Source: Udeniomyces pyricola (Eukaryota; Basidiomycota; Tremellomycetes; Cystofilobasidiales; Mrakiaceae). From it: DNA of 64,000 nt. Location: contig BCIK01000003.1 in the NCBI GenBank assembly GCA_039545295.1, forward strand, positions 1,054,001-1,118,000, written 5' to 3'. Shown here piece after piece: positions 1-14,339 of this stretch; the stretch's first letter is position 1, and every line of letters begins with the position of its first letter. The notes under the pieces were generated by a model. The model saw nothing but the letters and a program-made list of their open reading frames with translations, was not told the DNA's origin and ran no database searches. The position numbers and the translations under genes are program-made.

Positions 1-743
1 GTCGGTGATATAGATGCCACGAGGGGGTGTGTTCAAGAACGATGAGCTCTTCGACGATGAGTGCATGGTCAGGAAGCATAGAAAGAGAGAGTGGGGATGG
101 AATGTTACCTCAAACTCAAAGCCAGCGATGCGTTCAACGAGGTAGAGCAAGACATCGGTTGAGTACGCTTCCTGTGAAAGCTGGGCGATGGCCTCCGGCG
201 ACGCCTCGGTTTCTGGAGCAAAGATCGAGGAAGCAGAGAGATGGAGTATGTTGACATGAGCGACGGCGGGAGAAGGCGATCGGCAAGTCACTACCGGCGA
301 GGTGTCCTCGTACCAGAGTCACCATAGAGCAACTGTTTGATCTGAGCGAGAAGTTTGGATAGTTCCTCGTTTGCCTACAAGAGGATATGATGGAGGAGCA
401 CCGATGTCGATGTGAACAAAGTCCAAATCAGTTTGTATGACATACACAAACTACAGACCTCCCAGGACGGTGTGCAGGGCCAAAGCGCCACTTCCCCCTT
501 CTCTCCTCTGAGTATCCGAGCAACACCAAATTGTGTATGCCTTGTTCATGATTTCAAGCTTCCCTGAGAGGCTGACTTTAGCTTCGGCATAAGGTGCCTC
601 ACCTTCTTCCTTCCATCGAGCCCTCCTGGGCTCCCATCGAGTCTTCCACCCGGAGCGAGCATGTCCCGCACGGCCTTGACGAGCTCAGCGGGCGTCTTTG
701 GGCGTTTGGCGAAGAAGTTCATCTTGGTGGAAGAGGCCTTCAT
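1..743 (-). CDS. HYM1: Mo25/Hym1-family scaffold protein, 5' part only (runs off left edge)
   Basis: Mo25 (CAB39) family proteins are armadillo-like scaffolds that activate GCK-family kinases in the RAM/MOR morphogenesis pathway. Three exons are visible on the minus strand: 743-603, 374-314 and 212-109, joined in frame by GT-AG introns. Exon 1 encodes the typical start MNFFAKRPKTPAELVKAVRD, exon 2 ANEELSKLLAQIKQLLYG, and exon 3 ends in LLYLVERIAGFEFE, which match the first helices of Mo25. The in-frame ATG at 725 (MNFF) fits the family better than the one at 743. The rest of the gene, about 80% by family length, lies beyond base 1. No promoter element is recognised upstream. Family assignment rests on remembered sequence pattern. 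Confidence 0.85.
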
Positions 744-1529
744 GCGTTGATCGGTGGAGGGTGCAAGGAAGGAGAAAGGTTGTTGAAGTGGATTACGATG
801 ATGAGGAAGACAAGGTTGTGGGGACGGAAGGGGGGGAGAAAGAGCAAAGGGGTAGATTGGGAGAAAGAGGAGGCGGGGGAACGATTATCACAGAGAGGGG
901 TCGAGGTGTCAGGGGGTGGAAGGGGGGGGGGGGGAAGAGGCAAAGAAGCAAGAGGTCGATGACGGAGTGGTTTGATGGTCAAGGTCTGATCACACTTGGA
1001 TATACGACGGTTGATACAGGACGTCGAGTGAAGATGAGATGATCGGCCTAGTTAATGAAACAGTAGAAGTTGGAGAGGGTGACCTGACGAGTGCAGGATG
1101 TCATCATGTTGTTTCCGTCGTGCCTCCAATCATCAGGTAAATCGACACTCCGACTGCGGGATTCACCTTCGCCTCGCGTGTGCTTTCCCTTGTTTTTTGT
1201 TTTTCTTTCTTTTCTATCTTCTTTCAGGGCCTCCGTCCGCTCCCACGCGTGTATCACCCTTTCTCATCAGCCAAATCATCTGCACACCCCACTCGCACAT
1301 CAAACGAAGAGATACATCAAAACAGAGAAAACGGCCTCAACGCGCCTAAAGTCGATCAAGCCAAGAAGAGTGAAGGAAAGGACGAGATGGGCCGCCTGCT
1401 TCGACACCAACAACCACACAAATCAAAAGCGCCCAGTGTTCATCGAAGAAAGAATGGCAGTAGGAGAAAGGAACAGCAGGACGAGAGGATAGACATAGAC
1501 AAAGGAGACTGAAAGACTAGATGACGAGT
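744..1529. other. Intergenic region between HYM1 start and calmodulin stop
   Basis: Both flanking genes are on the minus strand, so this holds the HYM1 promoter and 5' UTR and the calmodulin 3' end. It contains a purine-rich stretch at about 810-960 with a long G run near 920-935 and a CT-rich tract at about 1190-1230. Open frames here are low complexity and unconvincing. Confidence 0.6.
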
Positions 1530-3146
<1,617 letters not shown>

Positions 3147-3677
3147 AGTGTATGTGTGTGTGGGGGGAAAGGTGATGGGTGGTTGAGAGGATAGGGAGCC
3201 AAGGGGATCCAGCCAAACGTACACCAAACTGAGAGATCGATGGTGCTCAGTCGCAGCGTTACGTCCGTGACACAACCTCATTTTTAGCTTGCCACTGACA
3301 TCACGCTTCGCATCCAGATAGAAATAGACGCTGTGATCGTATATCTCTAAATCGGCAAGACACGCAGAAGCAGTAACGAAAACAGGAACGTAAAAGGAGA
3401 GGACGAAACGAACATATCTTGGTTGATGGATGACGTAAGGTGAAAGAGGAAATTACTCAGATGAATTCTCAGAAGGCAGCCGGCCAGCCGGGAGAAAGGC
3501 TCAGGGAAGGGGGGGGGGGGTTCGAGGTTCGCGCGAAGCGGAAACGATGTGATGCAGTGTTTGACTAGAAGCGATAAGGGTATGTACGGTTGTGTGAAAG
3601 GACGATCACACGAAGAGATTGATAGGATGAGGAAGGAAGAGTGGAAGAACAAGCCAGAAAAGTACGAAGGATCATAG
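3147..3677. other. Calmodulin upstream region / 3' flank of the DUF3684 gene
   Basis: Both neighbours are on the minus strand. The stretch contains a run of about 10 G at 3510-3520 and otherwise no recognisable gene. It should hold the calmodulin promoter and 5' UTR. Confidence 0.55.
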
Positions 3678-6600
3678 CTAACTGGCCCGAGGACTGCTAC
3701 CACTAATCGACAGCAAAAGCCCAGTGAACGGTGCAAGGTATTGCTCTGAGATAGCGGAGAAGTAATAAGAGTGCGCTGCGTTATGAGGAGAGACCAAGTT
3801 ATGTGCGAGCTCGTGACTAAGAGCAGATGCGAAGGATGGGGAAAAGGGAAACCCCTATGTCAGCGAAGGGTTGCGCAGGATAAAGTCAGGCCGAAGGAAT
3901 CTCTACTATCAAAGGCAAACTCACGCCAAGGTAAAGTACCAGCTCGTCAAGGCATCAGAGACTAGTCCTTTGGAAACATCTTCATCGTGCCATGACAGGT
4001 AGAATCGGAGATTGACGAAGACTGACAAAGCGTGGCAAAGATGGTCAGAAGAGGGAATTCTAAGCGTTGGAGTTCGCCTCGTCATTCCTCGGCTGAACAT
4101 CAACAAAAAGGGATCAACTCACGAGAACCGCCCTTGTTGAACGCAATCAAAGGTCCCACTTGATCGTAGAACATGTGAAGACTGGCCGGATCAAGCTTGT
4201 AGATAGCCGCGAGGGGAAGGACGATGCGTTCGGCAAACCTTCCGATAGATGGCATGTGAAGTCTCATAAGGGCTCGCGGATCCTCAATGCTTCGGTCGAC
4301 ATAGAACTGGTGGGGATAAGAAGAAACAGAGCAAATCGGCGAGGTCAGACATGATGATATATGGCAACGTGATTGGATAAAAGGCAGCGAGTAAGCCGCG
4401 ATACTGACCTGAATGTTCGTAATAGGCTCATCGCTAACGTATGTCAAGTTGGTATGGGCCCCACTGACGTCGCAGTATCCGTCGGACGATTCCTTGACAG
4501 ACTGAATACTTTGTTCACTGATGACTTGATTACTCCGGTTAGGACGAGAGGCGTTCACGGCCCGCTCAACATTGGCCCGGATGTTTGCAGAAGGCGTGAC
4601 GGTAGAATCTTGGGACGACGAGAGACCGCCGCCGGAGGATGAAGACGGCAAAGATGGGGTGAGCGGAGAAGGCATCATTCCTTTATGATTGGACGAATTG
4701 GTCTTTGAAAGCCCCACTGAAGGCGATGAAGACGATGTTCGACGGAACGACTTGAGCGAATCCAGGAAACCCTTGGGTGGAGGCTTTTCCGCCTTCTTCG
4801 AGACGAGAGCCGCCGAATCGTCTGTTGCGGAAGAGTAAGTTGGTGGTCGAGAGTCGCGAAGATCGACTGTATTCGAAGACAATTTCGAAACAGGTGGAGC
4901 TGGAGGAGAAGTCGCTGGCTCCGGTCGCTTCGGGTACGGGGACGTGAGCAGCGTCTCTGTGGCTGCAGCGATCTGGTCAGTCTTGTGGGACGCAAGAAGG
5001 GCTCGCATGTACCCAGGATCACAATCCGGGAAAAGCTGTAGAGCCAAATAAGGATCGCAAGGTGAGTGATTGGTCTGACTGTATAGTCACTTTGTAGATG
5101 ATGACAGCATACCTCTGACAACTCCCCAACCATGGCAGTCAACTGCTTCTCTTGTTGGGCTCGGTCTCTGACGGCCTGCTCCTCTTTGAGACGTTCAGCC
5201 CGTTTCGTCTGAAGAATTCTCTCGGTGTTGAAACCCCTTCGCTTGAGCGCGGCCAGAGCTGAACACGTTTTGTATTCGTATGTTTGAACAAAGCAAAGAA
5301 GAGCCCAGCAACGGTGACATCAGCCAAAAGGTTCTCGCTTAAGATGACACTATTCACTGGGACAATGGAGCACGATACTGATGACTTACGTGTGCTGAGA
5401 ATTGTAGTGAGCAGCAGAGCATCTGCTGCCTTTGGAGCCTCAATGATGACACGAACCAAGGCAAGAGCGACCTCGTACAGCTCCAGTTCAAACGAGCCTG
5501 AGATGACGAGTCGAATTCTGTTGGCATCGGCGAAGACGGCCGCTGACGAAGGCTCAACGCTGGTGTGGGTTCGACCGTTAGTGATGAGCGTCCTTTTAAG
5601 TGAGAGAGACTTGACCTCGAAAACTTCGAGTTGAGACCTCAGAGTGGAGAGAGTGACGCGAGTTGTTGAGCGTTCATGAAGGAAAAGTGGAATTCGTTCA
5701 AGGACCAGGTTCCTGGTTTGCACCGCGAGCTATTGGATGGACAAAAAGGATTGACAAGTGAGCAGAAAGCTTTGCCGTACATAGTTGCCGAGATGCAATG
5801 CTTAGCCTTACTTTGGTCTGAGCACTGCTTGGAAGCTCTTGTCGATAATTTTCTTCGACCCGAGAAGAGAGACGTCGGGAACCGAGTGCAAGATAGAGCT
5901 TTTCCAAAGCGTTCTCTTCTGGCGCGGCGAGCTGCTTCGAGTGATAGTCAAGTGGAACGTGCATGGAGCGACACAGAGTTAATCCAAGACGCGAAGGACA
6001 GCATCTCTTTCAACGAGTCAGAAGATCATGAAGCTACGTACGATATGCTCGCTGAAGAGCATAGACGTGACGGGATCGTCGAGGACAAGCACATCTTCCG
6101 CCAGTGCCAGCTCGTACACGATCTCGTAGTCGTCCTCGTCTTCCAGATCGATCGTTTTCTTAGCATCCGCAGCTATCGAGGCTGATACTCCCCCTTTCTT
6201 GGTTCTGACCCGCCTGGAACCAAGCAAGATGGGTGACCGCTCCATGGCTTTTTTGGTGGAACTTGGAAGGCGATGGAAGTTCTGGCCTAGCGTGCGAAGG
6301 ACTTGAAGATAGCTGTTACCAAGAAGACGGAAAAGGCGAGATACTATCTTAGCTTGATTTTCGATCTGCTTTCACGTAATCTACTCTCAAAGAAGGTGAG
6401 CGGACATACGTCTCACTACTGCCGGCTTCTGCGAGGAAATGAGCTGGGTTTTTGACAAGTAGGGCGGCGACCTCAGCTGGCGTCGGTTCTTTCTGGACTC
6501 CACAAGCTTGGAGGAAAAAGTTGGCTCGTGGACCAAAGTCGACGTAGTTGAAGCTAAGGGGCGTGTCATCAAGCAAGGCCATCGCACAGCGTCGGTGGGA

Positions 6601-9600
6601 CGGTAATTGAGGGGGGCAATCAGTCATGCGATTGCACGTACGGACGACTGAATCGACTAGTATAACAGAGTTGTGTTAGACATGACTCACAGTGCCTTGT
6701 ACATGCTCGAACTCTGACCATCGGAAAAGTAAACCTCCGAGGGCGACATCATCTTGACAGGCAAGCCCGCTTGACCGCCCGCCTTGGCTTGAACCGGCAC
6801 GATCTTAGCCACTCGTAAGGTCTTGATGGAGCCATCAGCTAGCATCGAGATCCTAGTCGCGAAGTACTAATGATGGCAAGCAAAGACCCCGGGTCAATTC
6901 TCCGCAGCGCTAGTCATTAACCGCGAAGATCCCAAGAAGGGTAGAAAAGCGATGACCATACATACCTCGAATGCCTGTTTTGCTTTCTCCACGTCGGTGC
7001 TTGGTGACTTGATGAGAGCTTCCACAAGAACGAAGCCAGGCGGATCTGCTGCGACCTTGAGCTTGTCCCGGGCCAAATCCCTCACACCACTGCTGACAAC
7101 CGAAAACCCCAAGACTGCGCAGTCGGGGTTGAGGAAGACCTCGAGTGGGCTTGCGAGAAACGCCGAGCCGTCGGGCTTGATGGACGGCAAGAATGCGAGC
7201 TTGCGGGATTCCGAGGCTGGATAAGTAAGGTGGTAGAATTCTTGGAAGTGACTGAAGAGGTATTCGAGTGAACCCGCGCGGATGGAAGGGAAAGAGGTCG
7301 TAGTAGACGCGAGCTGGAGAAGCACATCGATGGTCGGATGTCGACGAAGGCCAAGAGCGAACAAGAGCTTGGCTGCAGACATATGAGTTGATTATACAAG
7401 CAGTATACACATGGGGTATCGTCAGCCACGGTGCTGGCATAATTCGTGTGAATTTGGGTGGATAGAATGTATCAAAAATTCGAACGACAGTCGCACCTTC
7501 GTCCGACCCTGGTTTCCACTTGACGTTGCTTGCGGGCGATGACCAGTCGAGGATCGGAAGACCAAGCTTGCGAAGCTCGTCTGAGGGTTCATAAAGATCT
7601 GAGGGTACGTGGCGAATACCAGTACTCTCGGTCGGGAAAGCTACAGAGTTTAGAGAGGATACAGTTGCAGAGTAAAGCATCAGGCCCTGTCAATATGTAT
7701 CATGAACAATTCATCACAAGCAAGAGGAAAAAGGAAAAGAAAGGCCTGTAGTCTTACCTGGCGTGAGTTTTAGCTTTTCAATTTCGGCAGCGGTTAAAGT
7801 CTCGCGGACCGAAACCAGATACCTCATCACTGTCAGGATGGAATATGTTGACACCAAGTCAGAACAGCCACCTTCTCCGAGAAGATATGGCAAGGAAACA
7901 ATCTACAAGCAAGCAGGAGACGTACAATCGACGACGGTCCATCCTTGACCCTTCTCACCACTGAGTGTGTTTAGCTGAGAGAACAAAAGAGCGAGATCGA
8001 CGTGTTTGCGGACTCCAAGGGCGACTAGAAGGCGCTCCATCGGCCCTTTGGGCAGTGTCTTGTTTGGGAAAGATACGATAGGCAGGTCGGGAAAGAGGGA
8101 GACATTGGGGAAATATGCCTGGCCTGGGATGACCTAGATTGGACAGATCATGGGAGTATGGGTCAAGAATTGACATCCGTCGATGGTTAGGCGATAGCTC
8201 GTTCATACCTGTGGATCGGACGAAGCGTAAGACAAAACGTACCATGCCCGATCGACTCGGGATACAAGCAACGTTACTGAGCAAGCTGTACACCCTTGCC
8301 TGACTCTGCGGGCTCATCCCGTTCCATGCCTTAGCCAACGCTCCCAGGACCTTTTCAGCAAAATGAGGGCTTCTCGTCAGATCCGTCTCGCTGCTCGCGG
8401 CGCTTTCACTAGCCATCTCAGGCGAAACAAGGAAAGCGATCCAGTCAGCTGGAGTCAGTTCCCGGAGTCCAAGCGCATGCGAGAGTTTGTCGAGGGGCAG
8501 AGATTTTGAGGTCGAAAAGGGTAGCGTAGTAGATGGAAGAGGGAGGTCGGGAGGGATCGCAGATCTTGGGTTGAAGTATGAATCAATTGTCGAAAGGGGT
8601 ACGATTCGGTCCGTAGAAAGAGACGAGGCAGGATCAGTCGAATTTGCTTTGATGCAGTAGATAATCGAATCGCGGAGCTTGGCCCGGACAGACGGATCGA
8701 ATCGAGGGTTTTGAGACAGGGATATCATCCAGTGGGCGCTGGCTTCGAATTCTGGCTCCGATAGAATCCGTTCTTTGAGTTCTCCGATGACGTCCTCCAG
8801 GCTGACCTCCTTGAGCATCCCTCGGGATTTGAGTTTTTCGACCATCATGCCTGCCTCGGACAGCAGCGCATCTGGAGCGACGGGCACGAATCGGACAAAT
8901 TTTATGAGAGCGGCGTGAGGCATTCGAACTCGAGCAAGGGCAGAATGGATTCCGAGGGTGGAGACAAGAGAGATGGAGCCATCGGCCGAGCACGAGAAAA
9001 AGGCAGAGTCGAGCTCGCGAGCTACGATCGAGGAAGGTGTCGAGTTAAAGAAGCTGAAGAACCGAAGTACCTGGATAGGTGACGGTGTAGAAATATACCT
9101 CACAAACCAGTTAGATCCTTTGGTCGAACCATCATGCGTGCATGCGACCATGATTTGAGCTGCCTGGACTCGTAGCTAGACTCACATGTACGCCTCGCCC
9201 AATGAGCCACGTCTTGACCTCAGCAGACGGCTCCACGCCCCCACCTGCACCTTGCCAGAGAGTCTTGATATCTGTCAGCTCGCTTTCGTAAATGTACCGA
9301 CCCAGATAGCCTGTGCAATTGATTGAGAGGTCAGTAAAGGGTGATGGACAGACAGGAGCAATCATGTCAAAAGACTTACCGGCAACCCAAAGCAGCTCCT
9401 TGTTCCACACCGAGACAAATTTATCAACCAGGTCGATGCTCTCACGCTCAACGGTCGGGATAAAGCGCGCCGAGAGATGACCCCCCATCCCTGTGGTCTG
9501 ACCTATCATTTAGTAAATCATAGGCAGAATAAGAACGCGTGTCAGCTAATTCGAACCTCAGATCGGTAACAGCTCAGCAACCAATTTCGCCGCTCCAACT

Positions 9601-11534
9601 TACCAGTGGCATGACCGATGAAGATCTTTGATGTCCCTCCATCCAAATCGGCTTTAAGGCCTTGAAAGACATCAGTCTCATTCTTGCCTTCCTTCTCAAA
9701 CGCCTCCTTGCCTGTAAAGACGATGGCGACGCGGGTTTCGGCTGGAGGCTTTTTCTTGGTGGCTCGTTCAAGTTCGATTTCGAAGGCCCGACTGACACCC
9801 ACTTTGACAGCAGCCGCAATAATTTTGAGCTCAAGAGTCGAGACGAGGACTTCCAGGGGATTGAGTACAGGAGGAGGAGGAGGGGCTGGCGTGGATGGCG
9901 CTGAGGGAGTAGGACTGGAACGGAAGAAGGAAAAGATAGAAGTGCTGGCGGCAGCGAGAGTTGGCTTGTGAAGTACCGGAGCGGGTAGAGGCAGGGGTTC
10001 GGACGAGGTGTAAACGAAACGCGGGATCGATGCGGTCAAGCGAGTAGCTATACCAAGCAAGAGAGCGAAACAATGATACGACGTATTTGGTCGTCAGTCT
10101 GAGGGTGACAGCATATATGTTTCGCTAGGCGAGAATGCAGATGATACAAAACTTGCACAGGAAGCGTAACTTACCTGTTGAGTCGACTCTATCGACATAC
10201 ATCATCCGCTGAGGCGACCTTCGTACCAAAGCCATTGGTTCCGGCACGTCCTTTGTCGCGGCGACTTCCTTTTCGACCAGACATAATCTAGTGTCGTCGA
10301 GATAGATTTCGGCTCGTCGAATAGTTCTCATGAATGTCAATCCGGTGGTGAGGAAGCGAGAAAGGTCGAGTGGTGAAGATGGTAGAGGCGAGGGTGTCCG
10401 AAGGTCCATCGTGAATGAGGTCAGAGGTTTCGAGAAATGGGAGCTGGGTTCGGTCGTTTGGGTCGGCATGGGTCCAGATCGTGCAAAAAGCTAGGAAAGA
10501 AGTTGGGTACATCAGCAGTGCTATGGATGTTGCCAGATCGGCGGAGAAAATATGTTTACGGACTTGATCTTTACCATCCTTCCAATAGAACCGCATCCAC
10601 TTGCCTGCGCTAGTTACCACAGGTTCTTCTGTGACGGAGAACAGGCTATAGAACCCGACGCCAAAGGCTCCAATTTTGCCCTCGTCTGGGTTTCCCTCAG
10701 CAATTTTCTTGAGCTGAAGGCATAAGATAAGGCTATCAGTCAGTCGTCCTGGCTGCGTAGGGTCAGAAGTATATAGGAAGGGTAGAACTAACCCGCGACC
10801 AATCCTCGGATCGAAAGGGTGTCTGTGCGTTCGGCAGGGCGAAGGGTCAAAAGCGACCACACAAGGATCGGGAAGACAGCCGTGATGATGAGACTCTGAG
10901 ACATAGAAAATGTTGAAGAAGGTCACACATTGATGCAGGATGCTCAAGAGCACATACCCCGTCATTTAGAAAGACATAGCGAACAATGTCCGATTTGATG
11001 TCCGGTGGGTCGCCCCGCTGTTGCTGCGGCTTCTGCTGTTCATACTGGAATGACTGGGGCTTTGATGACTCCTGATGAGGTTGCTTCTGCTCACTAGCAA
11101 CGGCCGCTTCCTGTCCTTTGCCGTCCTTAACGTCTTCCTCATCTCGAGCATCCTCCGCCGCGGCCCCAGCAGCTGTATAGAACCGAATCTGAACCGACTC
11201 AGCCGAGGCGTCATCGGCGTTCTGTAGCAGCTCTCGGTAGATGGAGAGTTCGCCACCTGTAAATGCAAATACCGAGTTCCATAAGGCAAACGAACAAGAA
11301 GCGAAGAGATGAAAACGACAAAGGTACTGAGTAAGAGCGGTCGGTATGTGTGGGCCAAGGTGATCGGATCGTATGCCGTCTTCCTCATCAGAGACGTAGC
11401 AAACGTATACTCCGCTACCCTTCAGTATTGGACTCACTGTAACGAGCTAGAACTTTGTCAATGAGCGCTCTTTGGTTGACACTGACCGCCTCATCCTCCC
11501 CGGTATCCCAGAGTCGGTTGCGCCGCGGATCCAT
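3678..11534 (-). CDS. DUF3684 / sacsin-like GHKL ATPase with CUE-like segment and C-terminal HExxH motif
   Basis: A very large multi-exon gene, probably 1,700-1,800 residues. The start is ATG at 11534 (MDPRRNRLWDTGEDEAVSVN), followed by QRALIDKVLARY, the usual opening of fungal DUF3684 proteins. An HSP90-like GHKL ATPase fold follows: N-box ELLQNADDA (about 11185-11240), a FLNDG motif near 10970-10980, and glycine box GKIGAFGVGFYSLFSV (about 10635-10685). The C-terminal third has FLHER plus a coiled stretch (5140-5720), a CUE-like segment LFPDCDPGYMRALLASHKTD (about 4980-5045), a Ser/Pro-rich linker, and a conserved end NLRFYLSWHDEDVSKG...SWYFTLA. The last exon, 3816-3678, begins HELAHNLVSPH and ends SPRAS-stop. 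Exact internal exon boundaries in the middle were not all resolved. The cellular role of the family is poorly known. Sacsin-type chaperone or ubiquitin-linked quality control is inference from the domains. Confidence 0.85.
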
Positions 11535-12109
11535 GAATTAAGCAAGCGGTGGGTTGCGAGTCGTGAGTCAGAAGTTGGTGGGTGATGTTGATACCGAAGC
11601 TATTGAACGTGATACTGTTGGAGAGGCTGCTGCTTCTGGAAGAGACCGATGTGTAGTAAGAGATGGGGAAGTGGGATTGTGCACGACCAAACGGCTAAGG
11701 ACGTTGTTGATGATGTCGGATGAGTACGAGTCGTGGAGGCATCGTTTCATCGATCATCGATCATCGCACATGTCCGTCAAGGTGATCGCGTAACCGATTC
11801 CTCAGCTGTTCCTTTTTATCTTATCATTGCGCGCAATTTATTTAGGTAGTCATCCGTCTCATCCTCTCTCTCTCAGTCTCATACCATCAACGAGAATATA
11901 CTTGCTCGCATCAGATATCATCGAAACACACCAAGACCAACTAAGACAACATTATTCACTCAATATCGGCCCATCAACGTTGAAATGATAGCCCTGGCTG
12001 ATACTCAGGCCGGACCACTCCACTAGCAGTTGCCATGCCTCCATCTCTCTTCGTCGTCCCTTCATCCATGTCCTGCTCACTGAGGTCGGCACTTCCCAGC
12101 ATCTGACGT
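11535..12109. other. Upstream region of the DUF3684 gene
   Basis: It lies between the TenA-like stop and the DUF3684 start, both minus strand. A CT-rich tract at 11860-11880 and direct repeats catcgatcatcgatcatcg (11750-11767) are visible. No gene is supported. Confidence 0.5.
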
Positions 12110-13617
12110 TCACTCGAGGCTTGGCCAAAACTTCTGCTCCAAGCCAACGAGGTATTTGAATGCCTCCTCGCACCTCGTCCACGCCCTGCTTCCAGGCTCC
12201 ATCGCGAGCTTCTCAACAGCCTCTTCACAATCCTTGACGAACTGAACGAATTCTTCACAAGTCCAGTTGTCGATGAGCAAAGACAGAGCCGCAGTGGGAA
12301 TCTGTGCGGCCTTGCTCTCGGCGGGCTGGGCCGATGGGGTTTGAGCCTTGGCATGGGTCCATGCGTCTAGGTAGAGCTGAAATGATGGAATCAGAGGAGC
12401 AAAGAAAGACACAGGATTGCATGAGCTATTTGTAATTTTTATCACGAGACGACAATCAAGATTACTGTTCACTAGTCTAACAGAAGAGGAACCTGTTCCA
12501 TCTGAGCCTTGGATTCGTACCTTTTCCATGCCCCAGAGCACCACAAGGCCTTCCTCGAGGGTGCCTCCTGTGCCAGTCGCGAGCAAGAAATCGATGTAAG
12601 CCTTCGTAGTCGGGTTGAGCTTGGTTCCACTGATCGCACTCAACCCAGACGAAGGAGGAGAGAAAGCCAAGTCGAGGCCGAAATCGGGGCCGAGGGAATC
12701 GAAAAACGACGTCTCGCGGACGACGTTGGCAAGGGCGAAGGACAAGAGGGCGAGCGTGGGCTTGGGGTTCGTAGGATCGGATGAAGGGAACGTCTCGTCA
12801 AGGGGTAGCTTGGTGATCAGAGACGCTGTGCAAATTGAATGAGCGATAGAAGCGAAAAGGTGTAAATGTAAATGTCATATAAGCGTGAAATCACAGCAGG
12901 TATGATCTGAGGTGTTGATTGAATGGCTGTACCGATGAACTTGGGATATCCAGCAAAAGCATAGAACTTGTCCTACAAGGCCCAAAATTACGAGAGGAAG
13001 TAAGTAGACCAGCAAAAAGAAAAAGAAGAAAGACACATGCGCTTGGGTCAATGGGAGGTCTTTGGGCGGATCGGAGCGGATAAAGTCGACGGAACACGGC
13101 GGAGGGCCGGCGTCATTGCGGAGGTCTTCGTACTGTCCACTGCTCTTTTCGCGTCAAAAAATGACATGACGTACCTGCGTGAGGTACTCCGAAAGTTTGT
13201 CGCTAGTCAGTTCGTGTTTACCGGCTGCCGTGAGGAAAGGATGACTCGTCGCGAGAGAGACGTCCTTGGCCTGCGGTCGTTCGATTCGGCCGACAATGTA
13301 AGAAACGATGAATGATCATGTTTCGAGTGTCGCAAGTGATGAATCCGAGAAGCAAGCGATAGAATGACAATCAATCACATATATCAGCAAAGAAGCCACA
13401 TCGCGGAATTTAATTCAGGTCGATGTGCTCATAGTCGGAGGTAGACTGATGAGATCAACTAGCTGATGAACGCCAGGACTGGGGCAGGGGTCGCGTCGCG
13501 TATGAACATCCAGTGTCGGTAGGTGGGTAGAAGGACGGGATGGGCGCATGCAATCGCGAACCTCGCGCCTATACGTACGTATTTCGCGAGCATAGCTTGG
13601 GTGAAGTTGGTCGACAT
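12110..13617 (-). CDS. TenA-like (THI-4 / haem-oxygenase-fold) protein
   Basis: Five exons (13617-13579, 13270-13175, 12972-12933, 12825-12521, 12376-12110) join to 747 nt, 248 residues, a normal TenA length. The product begins MSTNFTQAMLAKYAKDVSLA, then TSHPFLTAAG, EYLTQDKFYAFAGYPKFIAS, and the C-terminal signature NWTCEEFVQF...YLVGLEQKFWPSLE. TenA proteins are all-helical and cleave or salvage degraded thiamine pyrimidines (4-amino-5-aminomethyl-2-methylpyrimidine). The Asp and Tyr of QDKFY match active-site residues, but the usual catalytic Cys of the LLPC motif is absent: the equivalent stretch reads VVLWGMEKLY. That suggests a TenA_E-type variant or a non-thiaminase role. Intron 2 is long (about 200 nt) and contains a short open frame that does not resemble TenA and was left out. 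Confidence 0.85.
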
Positions 13618-14339
13618 AGTGTGGAGGCTGATGATGGAAGGGGTGGACGAAAATGCAGGCTGGACGTGCAGTATGGTGTTGATGCTCGAGCAACTTATGA
13701 GGACGACAGATGGTAGAAGGACGCAAGATTAGAGAGAAGGAGAAATGAAAAAGCGGAACAAAGTCCGATATCCGATGACGAAAACACAAGGATTAAACAT
13801 GATCTAATTGGCGATTGGGGCATAATGAATGGACAAAGAAAACGAGGCGACAAGTGGAAAGAGAGCGGAGAAGTCGAGGCTGAGGATTTAACGATCGCGT
13901 CGCTCTCATGGCTTGAGCTGAAACTGCCGCGCTCCTTCGACTTCTCATAATATTCCGGCCGAGACGCGTCCATGATTGATTATATATATACCGCAGGCGA
14001 GCATTCTAATTGGTGATTTTGTGAAGATGGCAATTGTTCTTTAGGATGGGGAATCGGAGCGATGAATGAGTTAAACCGTCAGAATTGCGAAGGATTACCA
14101 AGCGATCGGCAAGACCGGGAAGGAAAAAAAAAGGATGAAGAAAAGCTTTCTTGGGTCTCTTTTCGTGAGACTCGATTTTGTGTGTGCGTGCAAGTTTCCT
14201 TCTTCCCTCGACGTCGCAACTCTCCTCTGCTTTCTCGCGGCCGCCTCCCTCTTCTTGGCTTGCTCTAGTTCAGACGAACCACGCTTCATCCTCTCGGTAA
14301 AACCGATCCTCAAATACTCCGAATTGTAAGCTCACGAAA
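13618..14339. promoter_or_regulatory. Divergent promoter region between TenA-like gene and the unknown large gene
   Basis: The two flanking genes are transcribed away from each other, so both promoters should lie here. It contains tatatatata at 13981-13990 and ACGCGT at about 13964-13969. A small minus-strand open frame (13695-13973) does not fit the TenA start and looks like UTR. No specific regulator can be named. Confidence 0.5.

Noticed and set aside
594..1042. Overlapping open frames upstream of HYM1 on both strands
   Set aside because: They are low complexity over a purine-rich stretch with a G run and have no family resemblance.
12973..13174. Possible extra TenA exon encoding YEDLRNDAGPPP
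   Set aside because: It does not resemble TenA, and joining the flanking exons directly gives LTQDKFYAFAGY with exact frame.
13695..13973. Minus-strand frame beginning MDASRPEYYEKSKE upstream of TenA
   Set aside because: No splice join leads from it to the TenA exons in frame, and an ATG at 13617 gives a complete normal-length TenA.
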